Below, piece after piece: positions 22,361 to 34,216 of a DNA stretch of 64,000 bases (positions within the stretch are counted from its first letter, which is position 1; each line of letters begins with the position of its first letter). The position numbers and the translations under genes were made by a program. Source of the stretch: Pseudofabraea citricarpa (Eukaryota; Ascomycota; Leotiomycetes; Helotiales; Dermateaceae); assembly GCA_029641185.1 (NCBI GenBank), contig JAPWGK010000021.1, positions 434,001-498,000 on the forward strand, written 5' to 3'. The notes below the pieces were generated by a model that was given only the letters and a program-made list of their open reading frames with translations, was not told the DNA's origin and ran no database searches.

Positions 22361-24369
22361 TGATGTGGAAGTTTATGTGTAAATACTATGGCGTTGGATG
22401 GTTTTGTATTTCTCTTATTCGGGGATATCCGGGACCGCGGGAAGCAACCAGGGTGGTTATCTCTATTCTTTCTTTGAACTGGCATGCGTTTCTTTTTAGC
22501 AGTTTCCGGACTCTGCTCGCTTTTATCTCGTCCTACTGGACACACATACGTGTATGAGTAATGAATAGTTTCCTGTCTAAATCTTCTTCGCGCTCACGTT
22601 TCTAATAATGAATAATGAGTGAACTTTCAAACTGTTATAAAGGTGATGATGGTAGGGGGTGGCTTACTTGCTCGCTTAATTTTAATTCCGGGGAGGAAAG
22701 ATCAAGCTTAGTACAATCACCCATATGATCAAACCTCGAAGTCGCAGACTTGACTTTTCAAATTTAGAATCAAAGTTAACAGCCTCAAGAATATGGCCAT
22801 GGTCATGGTCCTGACAGCACCAAGATCTCACTCCCTCTAGCGAAGTGTCCAAAACTTTGGCGCTTTCTTGGTTCATGTTTCTTTCTTCATGCTACGACTT
22901 CCACTTTCGCACCGCGACAGGCTTACCACATGCTTCACCCACTAAATCTTAGACCAATCGCCGGGACGACCCAAGGGCGTTTCGAGTCACCCTTCAAAGG
23001 GATCTATCGGATTTCCGACGAAAGGGGAGCCGAGCCTATGAATGCCATTCGGGCAATAGCTAGCAGACCTGCCAAGTGTGACCAAGACTGGTGGAGCCCT
23101 GGACTCAATTTCTCTACATCTATATTTATGGTTGGTGGGAAACAGCCGCACCTCGCCGCGGAATGTGAGCATGTGAGGGAGAAACTCTTTCCAGCCTCCT
23201 CGGGTGCATACATATTCTGAGCCGTTCCTCTGATCTGTCTAGATTCTATCACCTCGACATCGAAGCTACACAACGGCAGAAAAAGCTCGCTATGATCAAA
23301 GTGCTTCTCAGTCTACCAGCGGCTGAAGACAAGGGCTTCATGCATCTATCAGGCTATTTTGAGTTGGAGACTTTCTAGGCGTGAAGATCTCTATCGAACC
23401 CCGCTCGGGAAGACTACAGTAATGAATGGTGCATAAGAGTTCCCGAAAAAGCTCAGAGACACAAGGGCGATTGACTATTGAACTTGTCTCAAGAACTCTC
23501 TGCAATGGATATGTTTGTCCTACGAAACTCCAAGACTTGGGTGAGATAACTGATCAGTCTTACAGGTGGGCTTGGAAGATGATTCGAAAGGTGCGCCCTT
23601 AGCCAGGTCCCTGGGGGTATTGTTATCGCCAAGGGTTCTTAAGTGGGTATAAACAAACTATCAGAGAAATAAACAAACAAATAAACAACCTTAATACCAC
23701 GTTACGTCACTCTATTAGCTTCCCTCTCGACGTTCTAGAAGGCTGAAAGGATGAGGCTCAACAACAAAAATCTCAGCATGTGGTATGGTCAAAACAAAGA
23801 TCAGCAAAATTTTAGTGCAATTGCCCTTCCTGATGAAGACTAAACTAGCCTTCCGAACCTGTCAGCCTTTCTCTCCCAGGACATTGGACTTGGATCATAT
23901 GTATGAGATGAAAGGTCAGTGAAGCCGTGTTTATATAGCAGTCTTGTTCCTCAATTGATTCAGCACCGACAACATTCGTTCTTCGGACCATCTGTCATCT
24001 TCTAATTGTCCACTCCGATTATCATTCATTCTGTTCTCTCTCCAATCCTCTTGACGATTGGTTCAGGGTAATACGAACTCAGGAGTCCCGTTCGCTGGGT
24101 CGAAATTGTTTCTTTCGTTGCTCGCGCCTGCTGGCAGAATTCTCTCAGGTTAGTACTCCTACCTGAATCTCACGACCAACTTATCTCTTTTGGTAAGTTT
24201 AAGCTCTTGCTTGAATCCCGAATACTTACAATAGAAGCTAACCAACCATCTTCTAGGGAGCCAGAACCTATCTTTTTCCCAAATACACAGGGGCGTCTTG
24301 GAAATATAGCACTACCAAGCATCTGGGGTATTTTTGGCATAGCCAATCAATGACGCTACCTTCCTCCCA
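22361..24369. other. Intergenic region between top2 and the C2H2 gene
   Basis: About 2 kb without a supportable gene. An open frame at 22930-23220 (96 codons) is the longest, with no recognisable domain and no coding signature I can trust. A TATATA-like element near 23930 and C/T-rich sequence from 23960 to 24130 suggest the promoter and leader of the gene at 24370. GTAAGT-like and TAG motifs at about 24192-24257 could bound a leader intron. Confidence 0.45.
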
Positions 24370-25623
24370 ATGAGCTATTCTTTCGATCAGGCCGGGGAGA
24401 CTCTACAGTATAGACTTGTGTCTGGAAAACAAAACCACACTTCTCCTCAATTTACAAATGCCACGCCGACTCATCATGTCAATCCTCAGTGGTGGCATGG
24501 CTCGTCACCACCGTCTTTAGGAAGCGCGTCATCTTTAGAGAGCCACAAGATTGTTGCATCTACAGATTTGGTGGATAACACATTTATGCCCGCGCCATAC
24601 TCTTTGCAGGTTTCAAAGGTTCAGAAAACCACCAATGCCATGCACGATATTCTTGATTGGCAATCTGATTCATATTCAGCCATCGGTTATCCCGATTATT
24701 CAGTCCAATTCAACGAGCAGTCTGAATACAGAACACAAGCACCTTTGCTGGTACCTGCCTCTTCATTTTCATCAGATATGCAAAGTTACCAAGCTATGAA
24801 CAATCCACAACACCTCCAATGGCATCAAGATTTTAATTTTCAGCCTGGTGTTGACATGAGCTCTATGGATTACATATTTGATGGTCATCCACAAATATCG
24901 CATGTTAATTCTAGCGATTTCTCTCTTCTTCCCCCAGAGCGACTTTGTCAAAATACCGCCACAGAGGCGACTCCCTACAACATTCAGTATGGCTACTCTG
25001 AGAGTACAATGGGCTCCACTTGGATGGCAGTTTCTACATCCAACATAATACACCCGCAATTACGGTGCCAGGACTGTAAACCCCAAGGCTCCTCGGACAG
25101 GAAGGCGCAGTACTATGAGAACAACAGTGCACTCCAGGCGCATAAATGGAGTGCACACAACGACCCGTCATGTTGGGAACCGCAGACATGCCTCTGGCAA
25201 GGCTGTGCCACGAAGGCAGTATTCAAGAAAAGCAAACTATGGCTCAACCACGTCAAGAATGTGCACCAGAAGCGCTACTGGTGCACGATACCTGGCTGCG
25301 ATCTGCGGCGCAGAGGACGTCGGGAGACGCCCTTCGGAACGCAGACCTACCTCGATAACCATATCAAGGGCGTGCACGAAAATCCGGTCTACTGTTCCAA
25401 GCCGCACTGTCCGAGCCGGATCATGAGCACGAGACGAGCGAAGCTGAACCGCAGGGATAAACTGATCTTGCATAACAAAACCTGGCATGGCGAGGTCTAC
25501 TGTCTCGTCCCGTCGTGTCCGCGAAGCCGTATTGATGAGAGCCAGAAAGCGGATAATGGGTTTGCGACTCAAATTCTCTTGGATGAACATGTGCTGACTG
25601 CGCATGAGGGAGGAGGGACCTGA
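24370..25623 (+). CDS. C2H2-type zinc-finger protein with five fingers
   Basis: A single-exon frame of 417 residues starting MSYSFDQAGETL. The first 230 residues are Ser/Gln/Tyr-rich and disordered, like an activation domain. The C-terminal half carries five consecutive atypical fingers. The first is RCQDC...QAHKWSAH (about 231-263), followed by CLWQGC...LNHVKNVH (275-300), WCTIPGC...LDNHIKGVH (304-337), YCSKPHC...LILHNKTWH (340-373) and YCLVPSC...LDEHVLTAH (377-410). Most use C-x4-C and H-x4-H spacing with long loops. This is a pattern seen in fungal-specific C2H2 proteins and is probably a DNA-binding transcription factor in the nucleus. Codons in the finger half are GC-richer than those in the N-terminal half. 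No specific orthologue recognised. Confidence 0.85.
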   Translation: MSYSFDQAGETLQYRLVSGKQNHTSPQFTNATPTHHVNPQWWHGSSPPSLGSASSLESHKIVASTDLVDNTFMPAPYSLQVSKVQKTTNAMHDILDWQSDSYSAIGYPDYSVQFNEQSEYRTQAPLLVPASSFSSDMQSYQAMNNPQHLQWHQDFNFQPGVDMSSMDYIFDGHPQISHVNSSDFSLLPPERLCQNTATEATPYNIQYGYSESTMGSTWMAVSTSNIIHPQLRCQDCKPQGSSDRKAQYYENNSALQAHKWSAHNDPSCWEPQTCLWQGCATKAVFKKSKLWLNHVKNVHQKRYWCTIPGCDLRRRGRRETPFGTQTYLDNHIKGVHENPVYCSKPHCPSRIMSTRRAKLNRRDKLILHNKTWHGEVYCLVPSCPRSRIDESQKADNGFATQILLDEHVLTAHEGGGT

Positions 25624-26552
25624 TCTTCGTCGGACTTGAAAGTCTTGCTCGCTCAGTTGTCGCTCTACTGTGGCTGGAATACATAGCTCTCATCTGCTCG
25701 TCGCCTCGTACTCATACAATGAGCTGAAATCTTCCGAATCAAAGTCACTTAAACGATTGTAATACGCAATACGCCTTATCTTAGCCCCTATTTCACTCAG
25801 TCTACCGAGCTCCTCGCTTAACCCCTATTTGCCTCAAATTAGCTTCAGACTCGACAAGCGAAAAAAAAAAAAAAAGCTACCTACCTAGGTACACACGAAA
25901 GAACTTCTAATGGTTTACGATATACACGGTCCTTACATGATTGCTCTATAGAATAGCATATTTCAGTCCTTACCACCAGCGATACAATTTCCTTTCCTTT
26001 TTTCTTTCCTTTTTCAAAAACTAAAGAACACTCACTTTACATCGACCCGACCGCAGCGCAGCGCACCACTTGCAACATTCTTTGGACCCCGAGGCGGGAT
26101 TTCGAATTGCGTGCTATGCACCATCTACATTCTCTAATTCCTAAAAAAAATCCTCTTCTTTTTCCTCGTCGTAGGAGACTGGCTGGCTACCTGGTGTGGT
26201 TTACTTCTTGCCCTGGGCACAGAGATTAACTACCATATAATTATCTCATTTTTCTTTCTCTTCTCTTGATTAAATGGCGGTGGTATTATTGCTTGTTGTG
26301 GCTCTAGTTATGGTTAAAAATTCATGTAGATATGATGGTATTTATAGATGAGAGGGGGCGAGAAGGAAATAAAAAGTGGAATTATAATGGGGAGAATCAA
26401 GACCAAGGGGCCTTCACAATCGTTAACACGTTCTCAATTATATGGAAGGAACAGATCACCATCTGTATTAATGCATTGCTATGTTCCTAGCAAGCTAATC
26501 GAAGTAGAAGTAAGCGGCGTTGAAGTTCTACGACAAAAGTAGAGTAGACAAT
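25624..26552. other. Intergenic region, convergent 3' ends
   Basis: No gene seen. It holds a poly-A tract (about 25861-25875) followed directly by the palindrome TACCTAGGTA (25882-25891), T/C-rich stretches and AT-rich sequence. It probably contains the 3' UTRs of the C2H2 gene and of the minus-strand gene ending at 26553. Confidence 0.5.
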
Positions 26553-28321
26553 TTACATAGAAAAGCTCTCTTCCTCTAACCAAACACAGCTACCGGACTC
26601 CCAGCCCATGGTCTCCTCAATCCACCCAAGAATCTGAGTGATAGGGGTAACGTAGGTAAGGTCGATCCAACGATGGTCAACACCTCGCCAAACCATGCCG
26701 GCGATCTTATAATCCTTGTCAAGCATCGCTGCTCCCGAATCGCCATGCTCGATGATAGCATAAGTTTGACCTTGAGCCTCTACAAAGCTCCATTCACGTG
26801 TGATACCGACTAGTTGACCTGAGCCCAGTGTGGTTTTGACCCCGTTGCACACATAAACATGAAATCCCCTCCTTGCACTGGGGGCTTTGAGATAGACTGC
26901 GTTTGGTTTCAAAGGCTCATCGCTGATGGGACCGAAAGATTTGGGCGGGTTCGTTGCAAAGTACTTTTCAGTCTCATCTAGCCAATTAATGCAATCATGC
27001 TCAGTATCAGGCAATGCGCACTTGATCTTTTTGCGAACCTCCTCCTCGAGACGAAAGCTGGTGTGGTTGCAATACCCAGGAACTCCACGGCCCCAATAAT
27101 CAACGAAGCGGTGCTATCAGGATAGAGTTAGCATGGCTCTAGCTTCTAGCATATACACGGGAAGAGGACTGACCCGATTCTGATAATCACGGCCTTCCGT
27201 TGTTGCGCAACGAATCAGCCCCCAGTCCTGTCGATTACCATCGATCGCCGGTGGTTGAACTTTACCCGACGTAGCTACTACGTACCCCAATACGCGATCA
27301 TAGCGCTGTGCACACTTAATACGTTCTGGAAGATCTCTTAAAAGCTCCTTGCAATTCTTGCAGTTGTTATCATCCTCTAGAACTCCTTTAGAGCGAACCT
27401 TGTAGGTGTTAAAGCCCTCAGCTTTATCCCCTTGAAAGTTTTGTAAATAGGTGCGATAAGACTGTCGTTCATTGAGAGCCTTGAAATGTTCGAGGGACTT
27501 TTCAGTGTTGTCCAAGTATGTTTGAAGACTTTCTATGATATTTTTATGGTCGTCATCAGAGGGGGACAAAATCCAATGCTTCGGCTGTCCTTCGATATGC
27601 TTGTATGGTTGGTCTGCGAGAAATATAGCTTCTGCAGATTCACTAGCAATATCGCCATTTGTCACCACAAAGATATCCTTCTCGTGCTGAACATAGCACA
27701 GAATGCTAACTGTGCGGTCTTTCTTCTCTTGCAGGCCGATTGAGGATCCAGGGACGGGAGCGCTATCGGCATACAGGTTAGGATAGGCCGCTAAGATATT
27801 GAAGTCGATGTCATTGGCGCGAGTTTCGAACGCGGGTCTATATGCGCAGATATCAATCCAGACAGGACTGCCGTATTATATTAGCAATGACTCCAGAAAA
27901 AGATGCCGCACACTTACGGGCTATGTAATGCGAGAAGGGAGGACGTATCGGATGCGACAATGGCGGAAACGATGTCCTTAGCAAGCTCTGCAGAAACGTG
28001 ACCTTGTTGGAAAATGATAAGTAGCGTTGGAGTAGCATTAGTAGGCTTGAAACCCATACGGATTACGTGGATCCTGCTGAAGCATACTGGCCATTGGGTA
28101 AGGTTGCGCGCCTCTAGTACCTTCAATATGGCCGGATGGAGTTGTGTATCGTATTCACTGCTGAATTGGGGCGTGCACTGGAAGGCATACATTCTCTTTG
28201 TACATGTGAGTGCATTGTACTCGGCGACCGGCTTGAGACACGATGGGTTGTTACTTGCCAGGACTTCCAAGCCGTGGAAGCCATATCGGCGCTTTTGAGC
28301 CTCGTCGAAAGTCGTAGCCAT
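26553..28321 (-). CDS. Chymotrypsin-fold protease-like protein, probably inactive
   Basis: Three exons on the minus strand (27918-28321, 27174-27867, 26553-27113) with introns of 50 and 60 bp give 552 residues starting MATTFDEAQKRRYGF. The first ~140 residues resemble the N-terminal part of a widespread uncharacterised fungal family (segment PTLLIIFQQGHVSAELAKDIV). The rest looks like a trypsin/chymotrypsin fold. EHGDSGAAMLDKDYKIAGMVWRG gives the nucleophile motif (Ser about 492), preceded by KTTLGSGQLVGI, and DWGLIRC...NR gives the likely Asp (about 349). At the place where the His motif (usually T-x-x-H-V) would fall, IFVVTNGDIA has Asp (about 207), so the triad seems broken. No signal peptide, so probably intracellular. 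The neighbour on the same strand (29714-33035) encodes a related fold with a different active site. Fold assignment is inference from motifs, about 70% sure. Confidence 0.72.
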
Positions 28322-29713
28322 CTGGGTCCAAGTGTTGTGAGGAGGGATAGTGCGGGGTTTTGTTCAATTGTAGTTGAAGTTGATCCGGAGACAGAGGAAG
28401 GCACAGGCTGTTATAGTGAATGACCTGAGATGCTCGCGTATTTGGAGAAAGATAAGACTTCTGCTATCTACATAATCATTGGCGTTTCTTTATTCCAAAC
28501 AACCAATATTCGAAGAAGATAAGACAATCAATCAATTAAATTATCCGATAGAGCAGCAGTGGATGTATTGCCATATATCTTGTAACTCTAAAAGACAAAG
28601 AAAAAACACAGGGTGTGTGGTGATGACTCGTAAACTCTCAAAAACCAAGCTGAAAGCTGTAGGTTAGTTTGTTAGTGAGTAATAGAATTTAAGCCTGACT
28701 AACTGGCAGCTAGAAAAAAATGGAATCTATTTATGGATAATTACGAGTTTAAAAACGTCTTTTGTGAGAATATATCATTTTAAAAATAGACGATCATATC
28801 TGACATCAAACCTCGCGGGACTCCAGATACTCAGTCGATTTATGGTGCATTGGAATTTCTATACCATGAAATCACGAGTAAATTAGAGAGGTAAGAAAGG
28901 GGGTATCAAGGTAAGGGGGTGAAGCTGGTGGTATTAGTCTACTAGTGCCTGTAGACTATATACTGCAGTAGCGTGCCTAGTGCGTGTACCCACGTGACCG
29001 TGTCCCGTCACAGGGGGTTATACATGTTCTAGTTGTTATAAGGCAGAAATCGAATAAGTAAGACTTGCAAGCCTGATGAATAGCAAATATTCCTCCAGGT
29101 GAGATCTCTGCTATCATTCTTACTTGCGCTACCCTCTTTCATGGTTCCCTCGATACTCTGAGAGCTTTGGTCTGTGGAGGTTAGATATAAACAAACAAAT
29201 TTGCCTTGTGCCGTGATTGCCATTGGGAGGGAAGTAGAAGAAAGGGGGCTCGCTCCCTCGCTTAACCATATAATGTAGAGATTTGTTCGCAGTTAGTGGA
29301 GGTAGGTAGTTGTACAAGTATGAGTTGTTGAAATACTTCATTCTGTTGAGGTAATTTTGTGACATGATTTCGGGGAATGAATGGGTTATGAGTCAAGGAG
29401 TGCTCGCTTAATATGCTTCCATTGCAAAGTGGATTGAGCTACTTCGTATTAGGCCTTGGGAATTTATAGAAGAGCAGTTCAAGTATACAGAAAGGTAGCA
29501 TTGAATAAAAGTGAAAACCTGCACCTATATTTTTGGCCGAAAAGAAAAGTGGCAGTGAATATCATATATTAATGTATCCCATTCAGTAGGAGACACAGGT
29601 TGCTAAGAAACAGTCACGGGCACGGTTATGATTGGTCATTGCGAAATATATGTGATTAAGATTTACTGGTTTAGTGAGAGCTGTTTATATCCCTGATATT
29701 CACATTAAGTTTT
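28322..29713. other. Intergenic region between the two protease-like genes
   Basis: About 1.4 kb, AT-rich, with no gene supported. Scattered short frames on both strands have no domain. The first few hundred bases should hold the promoter of the 28321 gene; the rest may be the 3' flank of the gene ending at 29714. Confidence 0.5.
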
Positions 29714-32700
29714 TTACGTTGATTTATCCTTGCCCTTCCCTTCTTGCCTGTCGTTGTCTTTGTTGTCCAGAGCAAGAACGACTTCATATCCGCTCTCTAT
29801 ATGTAATTTTCCATCATTTCTTCGAGATCTTCCATGAGTTGATTTGCCCTTCTTCTTCTTTGCTCTTCGCATTTCCCTCTCTTCCCTCTCTAGATCATGG
29901 GGAATTTGGGATTGCCTGTATTTGCGCTCCGTTGCTTCTTGTGGTTGATAGCCAAGAGGATAAACATCTTCTAGAGGCGGTCGTTCGTCATAAAGGATTG
30001 CATGGTTGTAGTCTTCCTCACTCATGTGATGTATACTCCGCATATAATCCAATACCCAAAAGTCTGGCCTGGCTAGTTCAGTCCCTCCTGGCTTCGTAAA
30101 ATGATCACTGATGTGCATCATGCGGGCTCTCCAGTTGCAAGTAGGATCAGCAGCATTTTCAAAAACTGCAGTATCATCGTCGCAAAAAGTGCATATTGCT
30201 TTTTTTGGTGGGCCATGAGGCGCAAAGTGAGATTCTGAATGTAATATCCAAGATTCAAGTTCATTCAGAGAGAATTCAATTTCACATCCTATAAAAGTGA
30301 ATTCACACTAAATTATGATCAGTAGCTATTCAAGCACGTAATGCCATGGGGAAATGTTGAGCTTACTGGGAGAGTGATTTCTGCTGAACTTTGCGTGGTG
30401 AACGATAACGTATCGTCGCTCCAGATCATAGAATTTGTAGGACTAGCCTGTTTAATAAACGCTTGACCATTGAGATTGTCAGGAATCTTGATCTGGCCAG
30501 TCGACATAAATCGAGGATTGGTTTGGCCCAAGTAGATCGGATAAGTTGTGTCGACCATATTCCAAATGAGCGGATATGCTAATTCTGTAGCCTTCGAAGT
30601 TTGATTATTGGAATTGGCAACAGCATTTTTCGAGGCACCTGCCACAAATTCAGAAGAATCTTTGGGAATCATACCACCTGTATCGTGTCTGTACCGAACG
30701 AACGCACTTGACAATGGGGTAATCTCTGAAGTTTGAGGCATGGCATTATGGGAAGAAGTGTCCTTTGGGATATTCATCTGTTCGGAATAGATGGTGTCAG
30801 GCGGCAAGACGACTGGTAATACCCCACACTTTCCTGACAATAAAGTATCAGTATTTATATCTAGATTATATAGTAGGCCGGTCGATAGAGAACCCGCGAT
30901 ATCTTCAGATTGTATTTCGCTAGTCAACTCGGGCGGCGGCTGTTCCATATTCATGTAAACGGGGTTTAAGTCAGAGTCTTTTTCTGGTCTTGGGCGTGTT
31001 TGTAGAAAATTTCGAGAAGATCCTTTCTGGCGTTCAATCCTCGCACGGAAATTATCAAGCAGAGCAGAACTAGATAACTGGACGTTCGCTCCAAGAGTCC
31101 ACTGGATGTCTTCCAAAGTAAGAAATGCTGGGACAATGTACCCAATGCCGCTCACAGGATATCCGGATACCAAATGCCCGTATAAGTAGCCGTTGGAGCG
31201 ATCAATTATCCAAGAGCCACAGTCCCCATCTTCTAGTAGAAGTTAGAAATATATTACAAGAGGATTTTCAGCGCGACCAACTAACCGAATGAATTCCCCG
31301 CTTCGAGCGTGACACGCCATAGCTCTTGAAAACCCGTGCTTCCGCTGTATTTTATGAATGATGGCATTGCAGATAACCTCCCCTCTAAAGGCATATTGCT
31401 TGAGCCACAAAGAGCCAAGATATCGGTATCTAATGGCTCTGAAACAACCGTACCCTTGAAGTTATACTGCTGTAGATCATTCGACAATATGGCTTAGAAG
31501 GAATTAGTACGGAATAAAAGAAACTCAAATATTTTTGAGGATTCTCACATTCAACAGACTGTTCTCCATTTCTAAATAGATTCTTCCTTTTGGTCGTTGT
31601 CTCAGACTGATTATCTTGAGCTCCATGCGATGGAATATGGTCGATGTCAATTTCAACTAATGCCCAGTCGAGGTGTTTCCTTGTAGCTTCACTTGGAGTT
31701 TCATATAAGCGACCAAGTTTCGATATAGAATTGCCAGTGGGTGTACTTGGGGACTCAAAGTCTTCTGCGGTCTCTTTTTGATGGCTGATATTTTCTTTCT
31801 GTCCTAGTGTATGACCTGGGTCGGATGAGAAGCTGCCCACAAAAGCGTCAGTCTGCCCACAAGAAATACTCAAATGTGTATTTGCAGGTTGTTCATCCTC
31901 GCTTGGGATTCCATCTGGTTCTTCAGATCCATGGATCTCAAAGTCAAAATCCTCGTCCTCGTCCAAATGATCCGCTTCTGGTTCTAAGAAAGCGTGCGCA
32001 GCTGTAAACCCGTAGATGGTATCGTTGATGCTGAGAAATCCTCCCATGGTTGCTCTTCGTGGTTTATCCAAATCAGTGCTAGCTATTAGGATCGAGAATC
32101 CGAAGGAAGTCATATCTTCAGTAGTATAAACCCCAGGTTCCAATCGAATCATCTCAGAACTAGACCCGAGGGCTAAAGCTCGAGGCTGGCGCGAGCAATC
32201 TGCCAGCATCACACCAGGATAGTCTGCTAGTAAGCCACTCTTTTCAATCATTTTAATAGCTATTTTGCGAGAGAGCTTTTCTGGACAACTGAATACAATC
32301 GTAGGTCGTGACTTGCTGGGGTTTCGTCCTATCATATACATTTCAAATATGATATCAGATCCACGGGTTTCTAAATGCTCAAATTGGTCTTCAAGAATCT
32401 TGGTCATGGGTTTAACTGTTACTTTCCACACAAGATGAGCTGGGCTTGTTTCTCGGATTGTCCAACACTTGTATCTCCCGAGCCTATCTAGTGACTTGCA
32501 TTTTGATCCGATTGAGAGCTCCGGATTGGGCCATTCATGTGAGTTATTTCCTGGCCGGACGTTTTTCTCGCATGTTACCGTACTACTGGGGAGGTGCTCT
32601 TTCATCTGGCTTGATGCATCGTCCGATGTTCTAGTGAAATTATCAGCCTTTTTTTAAAGCTTCATACGCAATTAGCTATGGAGCTACTATAATGTTACTC

Positions 32701-33035
32701 ACCTCTCGGTATACAGGCTTGCATTTGCGAAAAAATCTCTCCAAGCACCCAAAGCCTCGTCCTTCTGAGGAAGCAGTCCTGGATGATCGATCTTAGCATG
32801 TTTGTAGAGATCAGGCTCCGAAGTAATAATCTTCTGGTCGAGGCAGTATATACAGCTCCACAACACCCTTGATGTACAATTTGCCTTTTGGTGTTCAGCC
32901 AAGTGATTGCTTGCATCTAAATTCCTGTGATGTTGTCTTTCTTCAACTCTTCGGGTCAGCAAGACTGTTCTAGTCGAACGTATAATAACAGGTATTACCT
33001 GGCTCGTCACCTATCACTTCTTTGTGAGACACCAT
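29714..33035 (-). CDS. Zinc-finger protein with trypsin-like domain, Cys nucleophile
   Basis: Six proposed exons on the minus strand (32999-33035, 32703-32946, 31549-32630, 31286-31492, 30367-31229, 29714-30307) give about 1008 residues. The last four introns (56-72 bp) have good splice sites and keep frame; the first uses a GAG acceptor and is uncertain, so the N-terminus may change (another ATG lies at 33057-33059). Domains: a C2H2-like finger WSCIYC...LYKHAKIDH (about 50-75); a chymotrypsin-fold core with GGFLSINDTIYGFTAAHAF (His about 306), LDWALVEID (Asp about 415) and FDGDCGSWIID (Cys about 527 where trypsins have Ser); a disordered middle; and two C-terminal zinc-binding segments (FIGCEIEF...WILHSESHF and ICTFC...MMHISDHF) with a basic KKKKGK stretch. 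No signal peptide. It is probably a cysteine-nucleophile PA-clan peptidase acting inside the cell. Substrate unknown. Confidence 0.75.
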
Positions 33036-33059
33036 GGAAGTAGTCAACGTCACCGACAT

Positions 33060-34216
33060 CAAGCTAGGCCTTGCGAAAGCTATAGCTAGAGTTCCTGTGG
33101 TCTTCGTGGGTCAAGAAAGCGATCCTCTGCAGTTGCTTTTGGTGATGAGCTTCGCAGCCTCGTGGGTTCTCTAGAGGCTATATATAGACAGGACATCAAC
33201 CCTTATAAATTATCAGTGGAGAGCAAAGTTTGGTCAGAAATTAAGTTGTACGTGGTTGCATGGAGATTCCGAGGAACTTCCCGCGATCTTCAAAGTTCTT
33301 GATGATGTGTTTTGAGATGATGTTTGAAGACGATGAGATTTACATGCTGCATGTAGGTGGTGGCAGTGCAGCCATGTCATCGCCAATGATGCTTCCGAAA
33401 AGCAGCAGCACGCAGCCTCGTTGAAAGCCTTGGAAACCCGAATAAAACACGAACACATTTTATAGGCCGTAATAAATAACCTGGTAATTCATAAACAAGG
33501 AAGGGATTTTCTTTCTTTACTTTTCATCCTGCCGGAGTGTTAGCTTCAATCAGCATTAATGCATACCGTTTCAGAGATACTGTATAGTACTTGCATGCAA
33601 TTTCAGAAAAAGGCCACAGGACAATTTCATGTTGATAGAACGTCTGAATGCTTCTTCCGGTCAAGTAAAATATGTCGAAAGCAATAAAGCTACATTGACC
33701 AATCATCGCTTCGCTGGCTCAACGACGCAATTGACTTCAACTCGCCTTCAAGAGAATTCGATGCTGTAAGATTACTTACAATTCTTTTAAAAACAGGGAC
33801 GCTATACCGAAGTCTTACGTCATAGGTGATGGGCTGGTTTATATAAACGCCTCGCGGCGTTATAAGATAACTTCTTTTTAGTAGTGCCTCCTTCTAAGAA
33901 GCATGACCACTGCTGCCTGCTGTAAGAAACCTTGGCGTTAAGGTATAAGTAATGCCTTTCCCTTACTGTAACACAAATCCCTACTGTAACACAAATTGTC
34001 CGGGAGAGTTAAACGATCGCCTCCCTTCACAACTCTGTACTTTGTGTCTTTGGTACGACCCCTTCATGTTGTCTCTCATGGACCCTTCAACTAGTAGCAT
34101 CTATCACTGACCCATCATTCATCTTACAGATCACATATTCCACGGCTCTTGATAGTCTAACCTCTTCTCGAGCCCGCTTTGTTACCCATACGGCGCGCAC
34201 GCAAAGGTATTACAGT
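33060..34216. other. Intergenic region
   Basis: No gene supported. Plus-strand ATG frames near 33033 and elsewhere are short and lack domains. A duplicated short phrase, CCCTACTGTAACACAAAT-like, sits at about 33962-33990. The last 200 bases are C/T-rich and should hold the promoter of the glyoxalase-fold gene. Confidence 0.5.
33178..33188 (-). promoter_or_regulatory. Possible TATA box of the zinc-finger protease gene
   Basis: CTATATATAGA lies about 145 bases upstream of the proposed minus-strand start at 33035. This supports a transcription start shortly before that ATG. Confidence 0.4.

Noticed and set aside
22930..23220. 96-codon frame downstream of top2
   Set aside because: No domain, no convincing promoter or splice partner; the opposite strand is open there as well.
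33033..33173. Short plus-strand frame (MEVVNVTDIKLG...) overlapping the start of the minus-strand protease gene
   Set aside because: Only 46 codons, no homologue recognised, and it overlaps a better-supported promoter.
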